From: Immersiella caudata
Taxonomy: Eukaryota; Ascomycota; Sordariomycetes; Sordariales; Lasiosphaeriaceae
NCBI GenBank assembly: GCA_030512335.1
Contig: JAULSU010000005.1
Span: forward strand, 2,790,001-2,854,000
Direction: 5' to 3'
Length of the DNA stretch: 64,000 nucleotides
Within the stretch, counting starts at the first letter, position 1. Each line of letters opens with the position of its first letter. The notes under the pieces were generated by a model. That model ran no database searches, had not been told where the DNA came from, and worked only from the letters and a program-made list of their open reading frames with translations. The position numbers and the translations under genes were made by a program. Below, one piece after another: positions 22,599 to 33,502 of this stretch.

Positions 22599-25500
22599 AT
22601 GACGCGCCAACGCTCCGAGTCCTTCGGGGACGACGATCTCGACTTTATCAGCTCCCAGACTGCCAACATGTCCCTCGGGAACAGCGACGGTAACAGCGCA
22701 AAAACACCCCTCCGAGCGGGACACAACAACCATAACGTCGAAGTCATCGACCTCTCCAACAGCCCCTCAACCAAGCATGCTACCCCGACGCCGAAATTTG
22801 GCCACCCGACCAAGCTTCCGTCGCAGTTCGTAAAGCAGAGGGACGATCCTGATGGTGTTTTCCACGTAAACAGGAACAGAGTAGAGCTCCACAGGGATCT
22901 CTACAGGTCAAAAGGCGGGCCGCTAAAACCAAAGCCGTCCCCAAAGAAAGCGCCGTCGCTGCCAATGTTCAGCTCCATGGGCGAAACCGCCCAGCCTTCG
23001 TCGCAGTCACAGTCGGCGTTTGGCGACCAGGTGTTCTACACAGACCCTGCCAAGGCTTCGGCCGACCTGAAAGCCCTCTTGGAGGGTGGGATGGAGGATG
23101 AAGAGGAGGGAGAGGGTGGAGACGACGGAGAGGCTCCAAAGTCAAAAGAGGATGCTCTGGAGGATGGCACATTAGAAGGTATCAGCGTGAAGCTCTTACC
23201 CCATCAGGTTGAGGGAGTGAAGTGGATGCGCAACCGAGAGCTGGGCCCTCTCAAGCGAGGAAAGGTCCCCAAGGGCGGCATTCTGGCCGACGACATGGGT
23301 CTAGGGAAGACCTTGCAGAGTATTTCGCTCATCATCAGCAACCAGATGCCCCAGAAAGACGGAAAGGGGTGGAAGAAGCACTTTGAGCATATTAAGAGAG
23401 CGACGCTCGTCGTTGCACCCCTGGCTCTTATCCGGCAGTGGGAAGCTGAACTGAAGGAGAAGGTCACGAAAGAACACCAGCTCAAGGTTTGTGTGCATCA
23501 TGGGCCGCAGCGTACCAAGGACCCCAAGGTCCTGGCTCGCTATGACGTGGTCATCACCACCTATCAGATTCTCGTGTCGGAGCACGGCAACAGCAGTCCA
23601 AACCCCGATGGTCTCCAAGCGGGCTGTTTCGGCATTCATTGGTATCGCGTCATTTTAGATGAGGCACACAGTATCAAGAACCGCAACGCCAAAGCCACCA
23701 AGGCTGCATGCGCCCTTCGTTCGGAGTATCGCTGGTGCTTGACGGGAACGCCGATGCAGAACAACCTCGATGAGCTGCAGTCATTAGTTCACTTCCTTCG
23801 CATCCAGCCCTACGACGACCTGGCCGAATGGCGTGCCAACATCGATGGCCCCATGAAGAACGGAAAAGGTCATATCGCGATTCGCCGCTTGCATAGCTTG
23901 CTGCGCTGCTTTATGAAACGACGTACCAAGGAGATCCTCAAAGAGGAAGGAGCCCTGGTGGCCGGCGGTAAAAAAGCCTTGGACACAGCGGCCGCCAAGG
24001 CAAAGAAGGAGGGCAAGGAGGCGGTTGCCCCCAAGTCTGCCTTCAAGATCACAGAGCGGAAGGTTGTCACGGTTGAGACCGAGTTCGCACCCGCAGAACG
24101 CGAGTTCTACTCCTTGCTCGAGGAGCGTGCTGACAAGAGTCTGGAGAAGATGATGGCTGGCAATGTAAACTACGCCAGCGCTCTCGTCCTTCTTTTGCGT
24201 CTGCGACAGGCGTGCAACCATCCGCGATTGGCGGAGACCAAGATCGACAAGGATAAGGACGCACTAGCAGTAGTAGATACGGCAGCGCAGGCGATCGCGG
24301 TGGATGCGGACATCGATGCACTGGCTGACGCGTTCGGTGGGATGGGTATCCAGTCGAAGAAGTGCGACATGTGTCAAAACGAGCTCTCGAAACGAGAGGC
24401 TGCCGATGGTATGTTGCGATGCTCGGCCTGTGAGGAAGCGTTGGAGAAGGTGAATAGCCAGAGTCCGGGACAGAAGAAGGTGAAGAAGAAGAGTAGGGTC
24501 AGTGTTGTCAAGGAGGAGATCAAGATTGAGAAGATGCAAAATCGGAAACCGAAGAATCGGAAGATTATCGTCGATAGTGACGATGAAGAGGATGAGGAGG
24601 AGGAGGGGGGGAGTTGGCTTGTTCCCGAGGATCAGCGCGAGTCCTTGCGTCTTGGTAAGGCGGGAGGAACTGATGATGAGGATGCGGACGGTGGTGGTGA
24701 TGATGTGGGCTCGGAGGATTCAGAAGGCTCATCGGCTGAGGATGACGATGAGGGCAGCGACCTCGACAGCTTCATTGTCAACGATGAGCCAGCAAACGGG
24801 GAGAAACCAAGACCACCTCTGGATGATGACGGCTCCGACTCCGACGACGATACCTTCGTGTCAGTGTCCAAGATACATTCACAACGACAAGTCATCTCGG
24901 AAGCCTCTCAATCGGATGAATCCGACGATGACACCCACGCCTCCATCTCAGAGTCTGAACTCATGTCAGACTCAGATTCAGATGATGAGACTACCTCCAA
25001 GTCCAAGAAACACTCCCGGGGCTCCCGTAAAAAGAACGGCTCTGGCAACTCCATCTTACTCTCCGCCAAGATTCGCGAGCTGCTCAGCATCCTCCGCAAA
25101 GAAGCCGCTGAACACAAGTTCATCGTCTTCTCCCAATTCACCTCCATGCTCGACCTTATCGAGCCCTTCCTCCGCTCCCAATCCGGCCTCAAAGCCGTCC
25201 GCTACGACGGCAAGATGCCCAACGACGCCCGCGAAGCCGCCCTCCACTCGCTGCGCAACGATCCCCACACCCGCATCCTCCTCTGCAGTCTGAAGTGCGG
25301 TTCCCTCGGCCTAAATCTCACTGCCGCGACGCGCGTCATCATCGTAGAGCCCTTCTGGAACCCCTTCGTCGAAGAGCAGGCCATCGATCGTGTCCATCGT
25401 CTCACTCAGACAGTTGACGTGGTCGTCTACAAACTCACCGTCGCTGATACTGTCGAGGCTCGTATTCTGGAACTTCAGAATAAGAAGCGATTGCTCGCAG

Positions 25501-25718
25501 AGGCTACGATCGAGGGAGGCATGCGCAAGGATAAGAATGCGCTTAAGCTGGGTCTGAACGAGATCCTGGAACTGTTCAAGCACGATGTTGCAAGACGAGG
25601 GATAGAAGGGGACGATATCGTTGATCCTAGAGTGGTTGCGCAGGACTTGCGGGGCGTCATGGGCTTGGGCCCGAAGAAGGTTCGGAAGGAGCATGAGGTG
25701 TATGGGAGGCGATGGTAA
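22599..25718 (+). CDS. SNF2-family DNA-dependent ATPase (Rad5/Rad16/Uls1-like)
   Basis: Chromatin or DNA-repair translocase of 1039 residues, one exon. ATG22599 (MTRQRSESFGD) is the first in-frame ATG. The N-terminal 190 residues are disordered and Ser/Pro/Lys-rich. The N-lobe runs from LLPHQVEGVKWM, with Walker A DDMGLGKT near 232-239, DEAH at about 354-357 and LTGTPMQNN. The C-lobe covers about 820-960 with FSQFTSMLDLI, LKCGSLGLNLT and DRVHRLTQTVDV. Between the lobes, where Rad5/Rad16/Uls1 relatives carry a RING finger, there are only two Cys pairs (CDMC near 588 and CSAC) and then a long acidic D/E/S tract. It most resembles fungal Uls1/Rrp-type or TTF2-type ATPases; a specific ortholog cannot be fixed by eye. 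It converges with the tetraspan gene at 26476. Confidence 0.9.
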   Translation: MTRQRSESFGDDDLDFISSQTANMSLGNSDGNSAKTPLRAGHNNHNVEVIDLSNSPSTKHATPTPKFGHPTKLPSQFVKQRDDPDGVFHVNRNRVELHRDLYRSKGGPLKPKPSPKKAPSLPMFSSMGETAQPSSQSQSAFGDQVFYTDPAKASADLKALLEGGMEDEEEGEGGDDGEAPKSKEDALEDGTLEGISVKLLPHQVEGVKWMRNRELGPLKRGKVPKGGILADDMGLGKTLQSISLIISNQMPQKDGKGWKKHFEHIKRATLVVAPLALIRQWEAELKEKVTKEHQLKVCVHHGPQRTKDPKVLARYDVVITTYQILVSEHGNSSPNPDGLQAGCFGIHWYRVILDEAHSIKNRNAKATKAACALRSEYRWCLTGTPMQNNLDELQSLVHFLRIQPYDDLAEWRANIDGPMKNGKGHIAIRRLHSLLRCFMKRRTKEILKEEGALVAGGKKALDTAAAKAKKEGKEAVAPKSAFKITERKVVTVETEFAPAEREFYSLLEERADKSLEKMMAGNVNYASALVLLLRLRQACNHPRLAETKIDKDKDALAVVDTAAQAIAVDADIDALADAFGGMGIQSKKCDMCQNELSKREAADGMLRCSACEEALEKVNSQSPGQKKVKKKSRVSVVKEEIKIEKMQNRKPKNRKIIVDSDDEEDEEEEGGSWLVPEDQRESLRLGKAGGTDDEDADGGGDDVGSEDSEGSSAEDDDEGSDLDSFIVNDEPANGEKPRPPLDDDGSDSDDDTFVSVSKIHSQRQVISEASQSDESDDDTHASISESELMSDSDSDDETTSKSKKHSRGSRKKNGSGNSILLSAKIRELLSILRKEAAEHKFIVFSQFTSMLDLIEPFLRSQSGLKAVRYDGKMPNDAREAALHSLRNDPHTRILLCSLKCGSLGLNLTAATRVIIVEPFWNPFVEEQAIDRVHRLTQTVDVVVYKLTVADTVEARILELQNKKRLLAEATIEGGMRKDKNALKLGLNEILELFKHDVARRGIEGDDIVDPRVVAQDLRGVMGLGPKKVRKEHEVYGRRW
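24560..25010 (+). repeat. Acidic low-complexity tract in the SNF2 ATPase
   Basis: GA-rich codons encode long D/E/S runs between the zinc-like Cys pairs and the helicase C-lobe, typical of a disordered insert. Confidence 0.75.
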
Positions 25719-26475
25719 CTGGTTAGTATCTCTGAAATGAAGGGAAGTGGTTTGACGTTGGCTTGGTTCGGGTGGGATGCATGGAAGGAAGGGGGGCTCC
25801 ACGGCGCTCGATACACGTGAGGGGAAGGACACAGCAATGGTTGCATTGTTGGGATATGACTCGCGATGATAGATCTCCATGTCTGTAAGGATGTTTAGCA
25901 TAGACGGAAGAGTACATACAAAAGGTACAACACATGGCGTCTCTGGTAGATGTTCAGGGGGGGTGAAGAGCCTCTCCATTACTTCGTGCTTCCTCCCCAA
26001 CTGACAACTTCACGGATGATGGACATCGGCATCAATGAGTTCCTATCATATCCACCAATTTCTCATGTGTTGGGGAATGGGTGGTCCACACATGGGTTGA
26101 TGTTTGCCAAGAGGGGTAGGTGGTTGGGTGATAACTCTGCATTCATTACGTGGTCGCCGCGTAAGTAGCCGTCCCCCTTGCACCACCATACGTACCACGA
26201 CTGCTTCTCCCAACAAATAAGTACATGAAATCCATTCCATACCACACCGTACCCAGAGAATAATTATCTTATATGCTAGAAGATCCGTCCAAATTCACAA
26301 TCAGTTCCATGTCTATTTCCCAACCCCAGTAACCGGAATCATGCCCCCGTACGCCATGACCGACCGAATCGAAATATGTCCGTGGGTATCATAAATCATT
26401 ATTCTTCTTCCTTCCAATGCAAACGAGCCGTGGATTTCCTTGTCGCCCTTCCGAGCGCTGATTTTCCGGATCGAT
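25719..26475. other. Convergent spacer
   Basis: Between the 3' ends of the SNF2 gene and the minus-strand tetraspan gene. No gene recognised; presumably 3' UTRs. Confidence 0.45.
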
Positions 26476-27787
26476 TCAGTAACCACCACCGTCCTTCATC
26501 TCCTGCGCCCTAGTCCCTCCTTTTACATACTCGCTCAACCGCATGTCGTTATCCTCGTCGCCGTGGCCTCGCATTTGGCGGCCCCTTGGTGGTTCATACG
26601 GGGGAAGCATTGGCCCAGGGCGCATTCCGTCGGATACGAGCGCGGACTCTGCGGTTTGCTCTTCTTCGAGGAGCATCGGCATACCTTGCTGATGATGGTG
26701 TGTTTGTTGTGGGGAGGAACCGACGCGCCGGTGGACTTGAGATGGGAGAGGGGATCGTTCCTGTGAGGGGGCATGATTCATTCCGTCGGTGACGAGGGCG
26801 GCTTCGGCGGATTCTTCGTCGAGCGGGACTGGTACGAAGCCAGCACCGGAGGAGAGAGTGGTTGAGGTGTGTGAGGGAGAGGCTGGATGTCGTTGTGAAG
26901 GGAGGGGTGGGTGGTCTTGTCGGGGCTGAGGAACTGGTCGGCGGGTGATGGCGGAGGGGAGGTGGGAGGCTGTGGATGCTGTGAAGGAGGTAAGGGTGGA
27001 GCGGAGTGAGGCGGTGCGGGTTATGATGCCCTCGCTCGGCGGGCTCATCAGCGATGTCCTCGTGGTGTGAGCTTGACTGGATGACCCAGAGTCCAGAAGT
27101 TTGAGGTCGACGGTATCGTCTCTGGCTCGTTCCAGGGCGTCGAGCACCTCGTTGACCTTGGTGTTCTTGGTGTGGCTGGTTTCATAAATGCCTAAGCTGG
27201 CGAGAACAATGGTGAGGATGTAAGTGAACCTGCAATTTGCGTCAGTCGGAACTGCTATCAGGTCGGGATGCCGACTAGGGTACTAACACGATGGCCATGG
27301 CAATGACAAAGAACGACCGCTCATAGCCGCAGAACTTGTCGAGAGTGCCCTCCAGTCCGTCGTTCGTCGACTCGTCGGTGAAGCCGGGTACGATGGCAGG
27401 AGGGAAAGGATTCCCTTCGCTCGCAACTTCCCACGTTTCGTGATCCCTTTTCGTCAACCCCCTACAGTGGTCCGGAAGACCAGCGCGGGACAAAAGAGTG
27501 ACAATCCCCAGGTCGACAGCCACGAACCAGAGGTCGAAGATGATGAAGGCGACCAGCCACCCCTTGCGCTTGGAGCGTCCTCCCGTGTGCTGGATAAACA
27601 TGGCCAGTGTCGTGTAAACGAGGAGGATGCATATCAACAGCTCGATGATCACCATAGTTTGTGTGAGACCCAGCTTTTCCCTCCACACCCGAGCGGTTAA
27701 GAAACCGTTCATTCCTGCCGCCGCGGTTGCGGCCAGCAATTGCCAGATTCGCACGAACAATGACCATGATGACAAGGCCCACGCCAT
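26476..27787 (-). CDS. Four-helix (MARVEL-like) membrane protein with C-terminal LPxY motif
   Basis: Two exons, 27288-27787 and 26476-27229, give 417 residues. The first half has four hydrophobic segments: about 6-28, 40-60, 72-95 and 155-185, the MARVEL-like tetraspan layout. Segment 3 is introduced by RKGWLVAFIIFD. The loop before segment 4 has Cys residues (DHCRGL, KFCGYE). The intron lies inside segment 4, splitting a Val codon in phase 2 just before FTYILTI. The cytosolic tail is long, disordered and S/P/T-rich, and contains two copies of an SA-LV-DGM motif (ESAEAALVTDGM, TAESALVSDGM). The second leads into RPGPMLPPYEPPRGR, which carries an LPxY site as bound by WW domains. ATG27787 is the first ATG in frame. 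Likely a plasma-membrane or endosomal protein; function unknown. Confidence 0.8.
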
Positions 27788-28710
27788 GTCTGCGGACCCC
27801 AACGCGGGGTGACGAGGTTGGCGACGCGGAGGGCTGGATCGGAAGCCGGAAAAGGGAGACGGTCAGGGATTCAGTCTCGCATTCGCGATTTGTGTTTGCT
27901 GGACTGGGCAATCGCAGCTACAAGTATCGCTCGGAGTGATCCTTTCGGGCGAGAAGGATAGTCGCGGTGCGGATTCCCGCTCGTAGGAATGGGAGGGGTC
28001 TAGCCGTAATGACCAAGTGGGCTGAGAGGACACTATGCGGTGCAAGAAGAACCTTGAAGGAGGCTGTGAAGATGGCCTGCCATCAGAGCCACTCAACTGC
28101 GGGATGGTTCCGATCCTGGGCCACACATTTTACGACTGGTGCACCATTGGCACGCATTCTCATTCGCGATGCAGCTGGATGACAGAGAGGTGCTCCACCG
28201 ACGATCCGTGCTTTGCTGTGTCCCTCTCTCGTCGCCCTTCCCTTCTCGACGAACGGACAACACAGGAAGGGCGAGAGGGGTTGTGCGGTCCAACGCGCTC
28301 GTGGCACAGGTGTTGAAACTTCCACGATGCAGACAAGGCCCACCAAGGCCACCGTTCACCAACGATGGGTGAGAGCCCAGCGCCCACACGAGGAGGGACG
28401 CGTCATGAGCATCCAGCGAGGACTGAAGTGGTTAGTGGATGGAGGGCAAGCACGTTGGTGAAGGGGGGCACAGCCTCACGCTTGGCAGGCGCGGCGGGAA
28501 AATAGTGGGGCATCCGATGTGCCCCTGAATTCAGCTTACAGAGGGGTGTCATCGCTGTCACTTCAACATCAGATCACATCCTGAGAAAATTGGACGGTGG
28601 CTGATGGTTGACAGGACCCGTCTATAATCTTTCTCAATATCACACAACATCGTCCCAGAGAAAGCAAAGTATTACCAATAAAATTACAGCGGGGTCTGTG
28701 GACATCAGCG
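27788..28710. other. Spacer between tetraspan gene and SDR
   Basis: Promoter of the minus-strand tetraspan gene and 3' flank of the SDR. No gene recognised; frames here are short and motif-free. Confidence 0.4.
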
Positions 28711-29783
28711 TCAGGAGAGCGTAGTGCACCCAGGCCGTACCGCTTCCAGCTTGGCCACGAGCTCCTTCCATATCTGCTTCTGTGTTTGCTGCCCCGCTTC
28801 ATCTGTCATCCAGCTGGGTATCCAGTGTCTGACAATCGTTAGCCATGTTCCGGCCATCACACAAAACAGATCACAACTTACTCCTTGACTGCGCACCCCG
28901 ACAAACGCTTCCCGTGGGTTTCCTCTTCCGTGAAAACGGCATGTAAAATGGTGCGACTCCCCTGCTCCGCCGTCCTCGCCATGATCGTTCTCAACCCACC
29001 CTGAACCGCCCGAGTCAGAGTGCTAGCATCTCTCGCCAACCCCGTCGTGCAAAGCCCCGGACACACCATATTAACCACCACACCCGTCCCCTCGACGGGG
29101 AAACTCTCTGCAAACTCCCTCACCGCGTACATCTCCACCAGCTTCGTGAGCCCATACCGCAAATCCATCCTCCCCTCCCACCTCTCCTTCTCATTTAACC
29201 CCTTCCAAATCTCCTCCGTGCCCGCTCTATCCAACTCCCCATTCGCGGTGAAACCGAGCGTACTGACCACAAACACCATCCTCGACTTCACCCCTTGGAA
29301 CCTCCTCTCCGTCTCCATCAGCTTCGGCATCACTAACAACCCCAACAACACGGTCCCCGCCACATTCACTCTCAAACTCACCTCTTCCTCCCCATCAGCC
29401 ACCTCCCACCGATCCATATACACCCCCGCATTACATACCACCCCATCTACTCTCTCCAACCCCTTTGCCCTTTCCGCAAACCCCTTGATAGACGCGTACG
29501 ACGACAAGTCTAAGGACCATACCGACACGCGCTTCACGTCGCAGGAGGTACTTTCGAGAATGGAGGCCTTGGCGGTCTCCCCGGCGGAGAGGTTACGCAC
29601 GGCGAGGACAACCTGGGATGCGCCGAGGGCGATGAGATGGCGGGCGGTTTCGAGTCCGAGACCGGTGTTGGCGCCGGTGACAATGTAGGTGGAGGAGGGG
29701 AGTTTGGAGAGTTGGGCTGGGGATGGTGAAGGGAGGGGGAGGGTGGTAAACTGCTCGATGGCGAGGCGAAGCATGGGGTGCAT
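28711..29783 (-). CDS. Short-chain dehydrogenase, retinol-dehydrogenase-like
   Basis: Two exons, 28882-29783 and 28711-28828, give 339 residues. The NAD(P)-binding motif is TGANTGLG, followed by DGVVCNAGVY, the Ser region FVVSTLGF, and the active-site pair in YGLTK (YxxxK). The sequence VVVNMVCPGLC after it is the usual PG loop of this family. Residues before the Rossmann fold form a short N-terminal helix, as in WW-oxidoreductase/retinol-dehydrogenase-like SDRs common in fungal genomes. The last exon encodes a helical tail with HWIPSW and KQIWKELVAKLE, the family's C-terminal element, and the intron is confirmed because the spliced frame continues while the unspliced frame stops at once. Substrate unknown. 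Confidence 0.9.
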
Positions 29784-30944
29784 TTTGGGTAGGTTTTGAA
29801 TTGGTCTGGCGGGTGGGTGGAAGATGTGGTTCTATTCAGGTGAGCGGTGAAGGTTGAATGTCGCGGGAGGATGATGATGTTCATACGACTTCTTGGCGGG
29901 AGGGCATCCTATTTGCCTGGATTGGGACGGAAGATGATGCGGGCAAGCGAGTCAGATCGCTGATGCACCAAGGATCACGGTAGGTTGATATTGTGTTTCG
30001 CATTCAAACTGGCATCACGAAGATGCTGGATGGTGTTGAGGGTCATCGGAGGGGATGACCGAACGGGGCCGCGGGGCCGGTTCGGGGGAAAGGCTGTAAA
30101 CTCCGGGAGCGAGCCGGGCCAGGTTGCCAAGTACGGGGTTGACTTTGAGGATGTTTTGTTTCAAGGTGCTTGGCTTGCTTCAGCCCGGGTTCGAATGTGG
30201 GAACACGTGGGAAAGTAAGGTAGGTAGGTAAGCAGGTGGTTGCGGCTGGAAGATCCAGTCGGGTCTGCCATGCAGGGCGTCGAGATGGAGGGAGACGCTG
30301 TGAGCCGCGGCCTTACTGTCGTGCAGCTCTTTCTGAGAATGCGTGAATCGTGACTATGAACGCTGGAGAACCCTCGAAAATCACCCAATAAATGAGGACA
30401 ATATCAAGAGCGAGCATGTTTAACTCGCTCAATCTGTCAACACGAGATGCGAACCAACAATGTCGCTTCCCACCTACAATTCTAGCACTGTGTTCCTCTG
30501 CAGGACTCTCAGCGTCGACCATCACCACCGCCGTCTCAACGCGTCGTCACACCTCCTGCAAAGCATGCAAAAACAAATCCCATCACCCCCAAAACATGAA
30601 ACGGCACTTGCTTGCGCCGGCACTGATTCGACGCCGTCATCTCCATCCCGCGCAGACGGCAGAACCCGGAGCCGAGTGTGGGCGCCCCGGGCGTTCGCAA
30701 AACGCGTAAGCTGTCCTGATTGGGCATAGTGGCTACCGTCCCTCTCGGCTGACACAGCCACGCTCCAGTCACCCACCAGACCAGGCAGGACCTCAGGCAC
30801 CAGCGAGAGGGTTCATCTGACTTGGATCTGCCACTTCTTTTTTTGTTACTCGCTTACTTCAGGACTTGAGTGGGAATCTCCACATTTCGATTGTTGAAGT
30901 TTTGTTCACCCCAGTATTTTTGCGGATTAGTTCTAGAGACAGAC
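29784..30944. other. Divergent promoter region
   Basis: Spacer between the minus-strand SDR and the plus-strand tetraspan gene. It contains TAAGGTAGGTAGGTAAG at about 30215-30231. No gene recognised. Confidence 0.45.
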
Positions 30945-32256
30945 ATGCCGTCCCTCATCGATCGCCTCTTCCGGCATCCCCGGGATCGCGTCGCTAGGCG
31001 CCTTCGTCAACGCTGCAGTAGGAGAAATGTCAGCTGCGGTAGACTGCCCATTCACGAGGGGGAAAATGTGGTCAATGAGAAGCGCTGCAACCGGAAGCCG
31101 GTGCCGTGGCTCAGTGTGTTTTCCATGGCGAATCGCGTCTGGCAGTTCGTTGCGTCGCTGGTGCTCTATGGGATTTATGTGTTTTTGCTGTGTAGTGAGA
31201 GGACGGAGGGTGCGGTGGAGGCGACGAGGAGGGAGGCAATTGAGGGGCTGGTGAGTTGATTTATGACATTTGCAAGAGAGATGGATGATGCTGACCAGAG
31301 GTTAGGCGCCGGTGATGAGCTTGTATCAGAGCAGTGTGTTGTTGGTGAGCTGTTTGCTGAGGAAGGAGAAGTCGCGTGAGACGAGAGGATGGCGGTTTGT
31401 GTCGATTATGATGATTGTGGGGGATTTGTTGATGATGCGATTGAGTCTGAGCAAGATGAATATCTTGAGCTCGGCGGGGGCGTTGGGAGAGTGTGATCCC
31501 GCGGAGCAGAATTGTAAGTGGTTGGGTTTTGATGTGTTATTGTGGTGGTTTGACTGACAGAGCGCAGTTGTCAAGTCCCTACTCAAGAACGGCGCGGCTA
31601 TGGCGTACCACCGACTTGGTTGGGGAGACGCAGGGCAGGAGGACATTGATATCCTCTGCTGCCTGCCGAAGACTGTGTACCTGTTGTGCGGTATCGCCAT
31701 GTACGTTCGGTACTTCTCCTGGAAAAGAGCGGACCACTGACAGCTGTATAGCTTTTCTTACACGTTCTCGATTCTCTTCACTGCACTTCAGCTGCAAAGG
31801 CACTGGCCAGGAAACGCCCCGGCTCTCCGCTCCGGTCACGTCGAGGAGGCCATCCCGGACAGATCCCAGCATGTCCAGCTCGTGTTCGTCCCGAGGCCTT
31901 CGTTCGCAGCCTCACGACCCTCTTCCACGACCCCGCGACCCTCAGAGACTGTTGAACCCACTCCGGAGCCTATCGCGCCTGTCCAGACCTTCCGTGCGAC
32001 CCGGCAGTCGATGAGTACGACGCGCTCTACATCAGAGGACCTTCCGCGTTACACGAACGAAGTAGACACGCCATATCCTGAAATGCCTGTTCGCTCTTCG
32101 ATGGAGACGACTTCGTCCTTCAACCCAGATCTTTATCTAATCTCAGACGGGTTCCGCCCAGCCCCGGAACTCCCGACATATAGCAGCGGGCCGCCATCAT
32201 TTAGGGGTCGGCCGCCATCGTATGCGAGCAGGCCGTCGAGTATTCGTAACGTCTGA
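30945..32256 (+). CDS. Four-helix membrane protein, likely paralogue of the 26476-27787 protein
   Basis: Four exons, 30945-31250, 31306-31513, 31568-31700 and 31752-32256, join in frame to 383 residues. An Arg-rich N-terminus (about 1-60) precedes four hydrophobic segments: VWQFVASLVLYGIYVFLL, then APVMSLYQSSVLLVSCLL, a third with GWRFVSIMMIVGDLL, and a fourth around LLCGIAIFSYTFSIL. The last intron lies in segment 4 and splits an Ile codon in phase 2 directly before FSYTFSI, matching the intron position and phase in the minus-strand protein 3 kb away. The S/P/T-rich tail ends with LISDGFRPAPELPTY and then RGRPPSY, parallel to SDGMRPGPMLPPY and RGR of the partner, and also has an LPxY site. 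Function unknown; no named family is certain. Confidence 0.75.
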
Positions 32257-32506
32257 GCTCAGAATCGGTGTTTTTGTTTCATTTGTATATGTTTAGTTTG
32301 CCCTGGTTTGGCAGTTGAACAGTCTGGCTACAAGGTCAGCAGTATGTATCATGACACGGCGTTACAGGAGGTTCGTTGGTTTCATAATCGGTTTTGGGAA
32401 AGGCACAGGATACCAGGAGGGCATAATCTATAATCCCATCTACGCAAGCTCACTTGCTATATATCACGCCTTTTTGATAGGCATCCAAATACAACATCTC
32501 AAGACT
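32257..32506. other. Convergent spacer
   Basis: 3' flanks of the tetraspan gene (+) and the methyltransferase gene (-); nothing else seen. Confidence 0.45.
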
Positions 32507-33502
32507 TCACTCCCCCTTCGTCGGCCATTCCATCCTCCCCTCGACATACTCTTTCGGCCACGTCACAGACCACCCCGTTACCGTCTTCCGCACCTCCTCA
32601 TCCCCTGGATCATTCTCAAACAACGGTCGATCCATCTTCTTCTCCAGCACCTTCTCCACCACAAAACCCCTATCCCTCGCCAAATCAAAAAACTTCAAAT
32701 CCTTATGCTGCAACCACGGGCGATACGACGTGAATACCACAAACGCCTTGCTCTTCTCTGCCACCTTCATCGTCATCTCAATCGAGTCCAGTAGGTGATC
32801 ATGCTCGGTGTGTCTAAAGAGCAGATCCGCCAACACCAAGACATCAAACTTCTCCTCGGCATGACCAGGCCGCTGAATATGCGCCAGGATCTTCTCCGCC
32901 GGTGTGCCCCATACATCTGTCCCTGTTAATTACCCTCCCCAAGCCAGCTACATCAACAGCAAAAGGAAGGGAAAACTTACACCCGTCAGCAACGACCCTC
33001 TCCTCCTTCTCATCCAGCAACGTACACTCCCTCACATTGCGCCGCATATTCTCAACGAGATCCGGATCGGGAAAGTCGGTAACCACGACCTTGCGCGCGC
33101 CGAGAGCGCCGGCAACGAGCGAGGGGAGACCCGCACCGGCGCCAAGTTCGAGAACGGTTCGGTCCTTTACCAGGTCCGGGTGGGACTCGAAGTGCGAGGC
33201 TACCACGCGCGAGCCGTTCCAGAGGTGATGGGCTTCTAGGGGGGAGTGACCTACGAGGTGGAGGGCGATGGGGATGCCGGTTGTGGTGGTGTATTGTTCT
33301 GGTAGGTTGGTCAGTGATGCAAGTTGAAGGGGGGATTGCGAAGGGTTAGGGAGCGGAGGAACGCACGGGTTGTTGGAGGCGGGGAGGGAGGGTAGTAATC
33401 TTCAGGGTCGTCGAATAGTGAGAATCCGGCCTCAGCTTCGGCTTCGGGCTCTGTGACCGGGGCCGGAGCGGCGGCCGGGGGTGTGGGGGGCGCGGCGCTC
33501 AT
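32507..33502 (-). CDS. EFM7: Protein N-terminal/lysine methyltransferase of the EFM7 (NNT1) family
   Basis: SAM-dependent methyltransferase; yeast Efm7 methylates the N-terminal Gly and adjacent Lys of elongation factor eEF1A in the cytosol. Three exons, 33367-33502, 32981-33298 and 32507-32916, give 287 residues. After an Ala/Pro/Glu-rich start, the family block FSLFDDPEDYYPPSPPPT is seen, then LVGHSPLEAHHLWNGSR. Motif I is VLELGAGAGLPSL, followed by VVVTDFPDPDLVENM. The post-motif DVLVLADLLFRHTEHD and the C-terminal GWSVTWPKEY are as expected in this group. The second intron removes 64 nt and restores GYVWGTP. The older name nicotinamide N-methyltransferase-like refers to the same family. 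Confidence 0.9.

Noticed and set aside
24502..25293. 263-codon plus-strand frame
   Set aside because: Shadow of the acidic region and C-lobe of the SNF2 gene in another frame.
30181..30200. GGTTCGAAT motif resembling a tRNA T-loop (B box)
   Set aside because: No matching A box, acceptor stem or anticodon arm could be folded around it.
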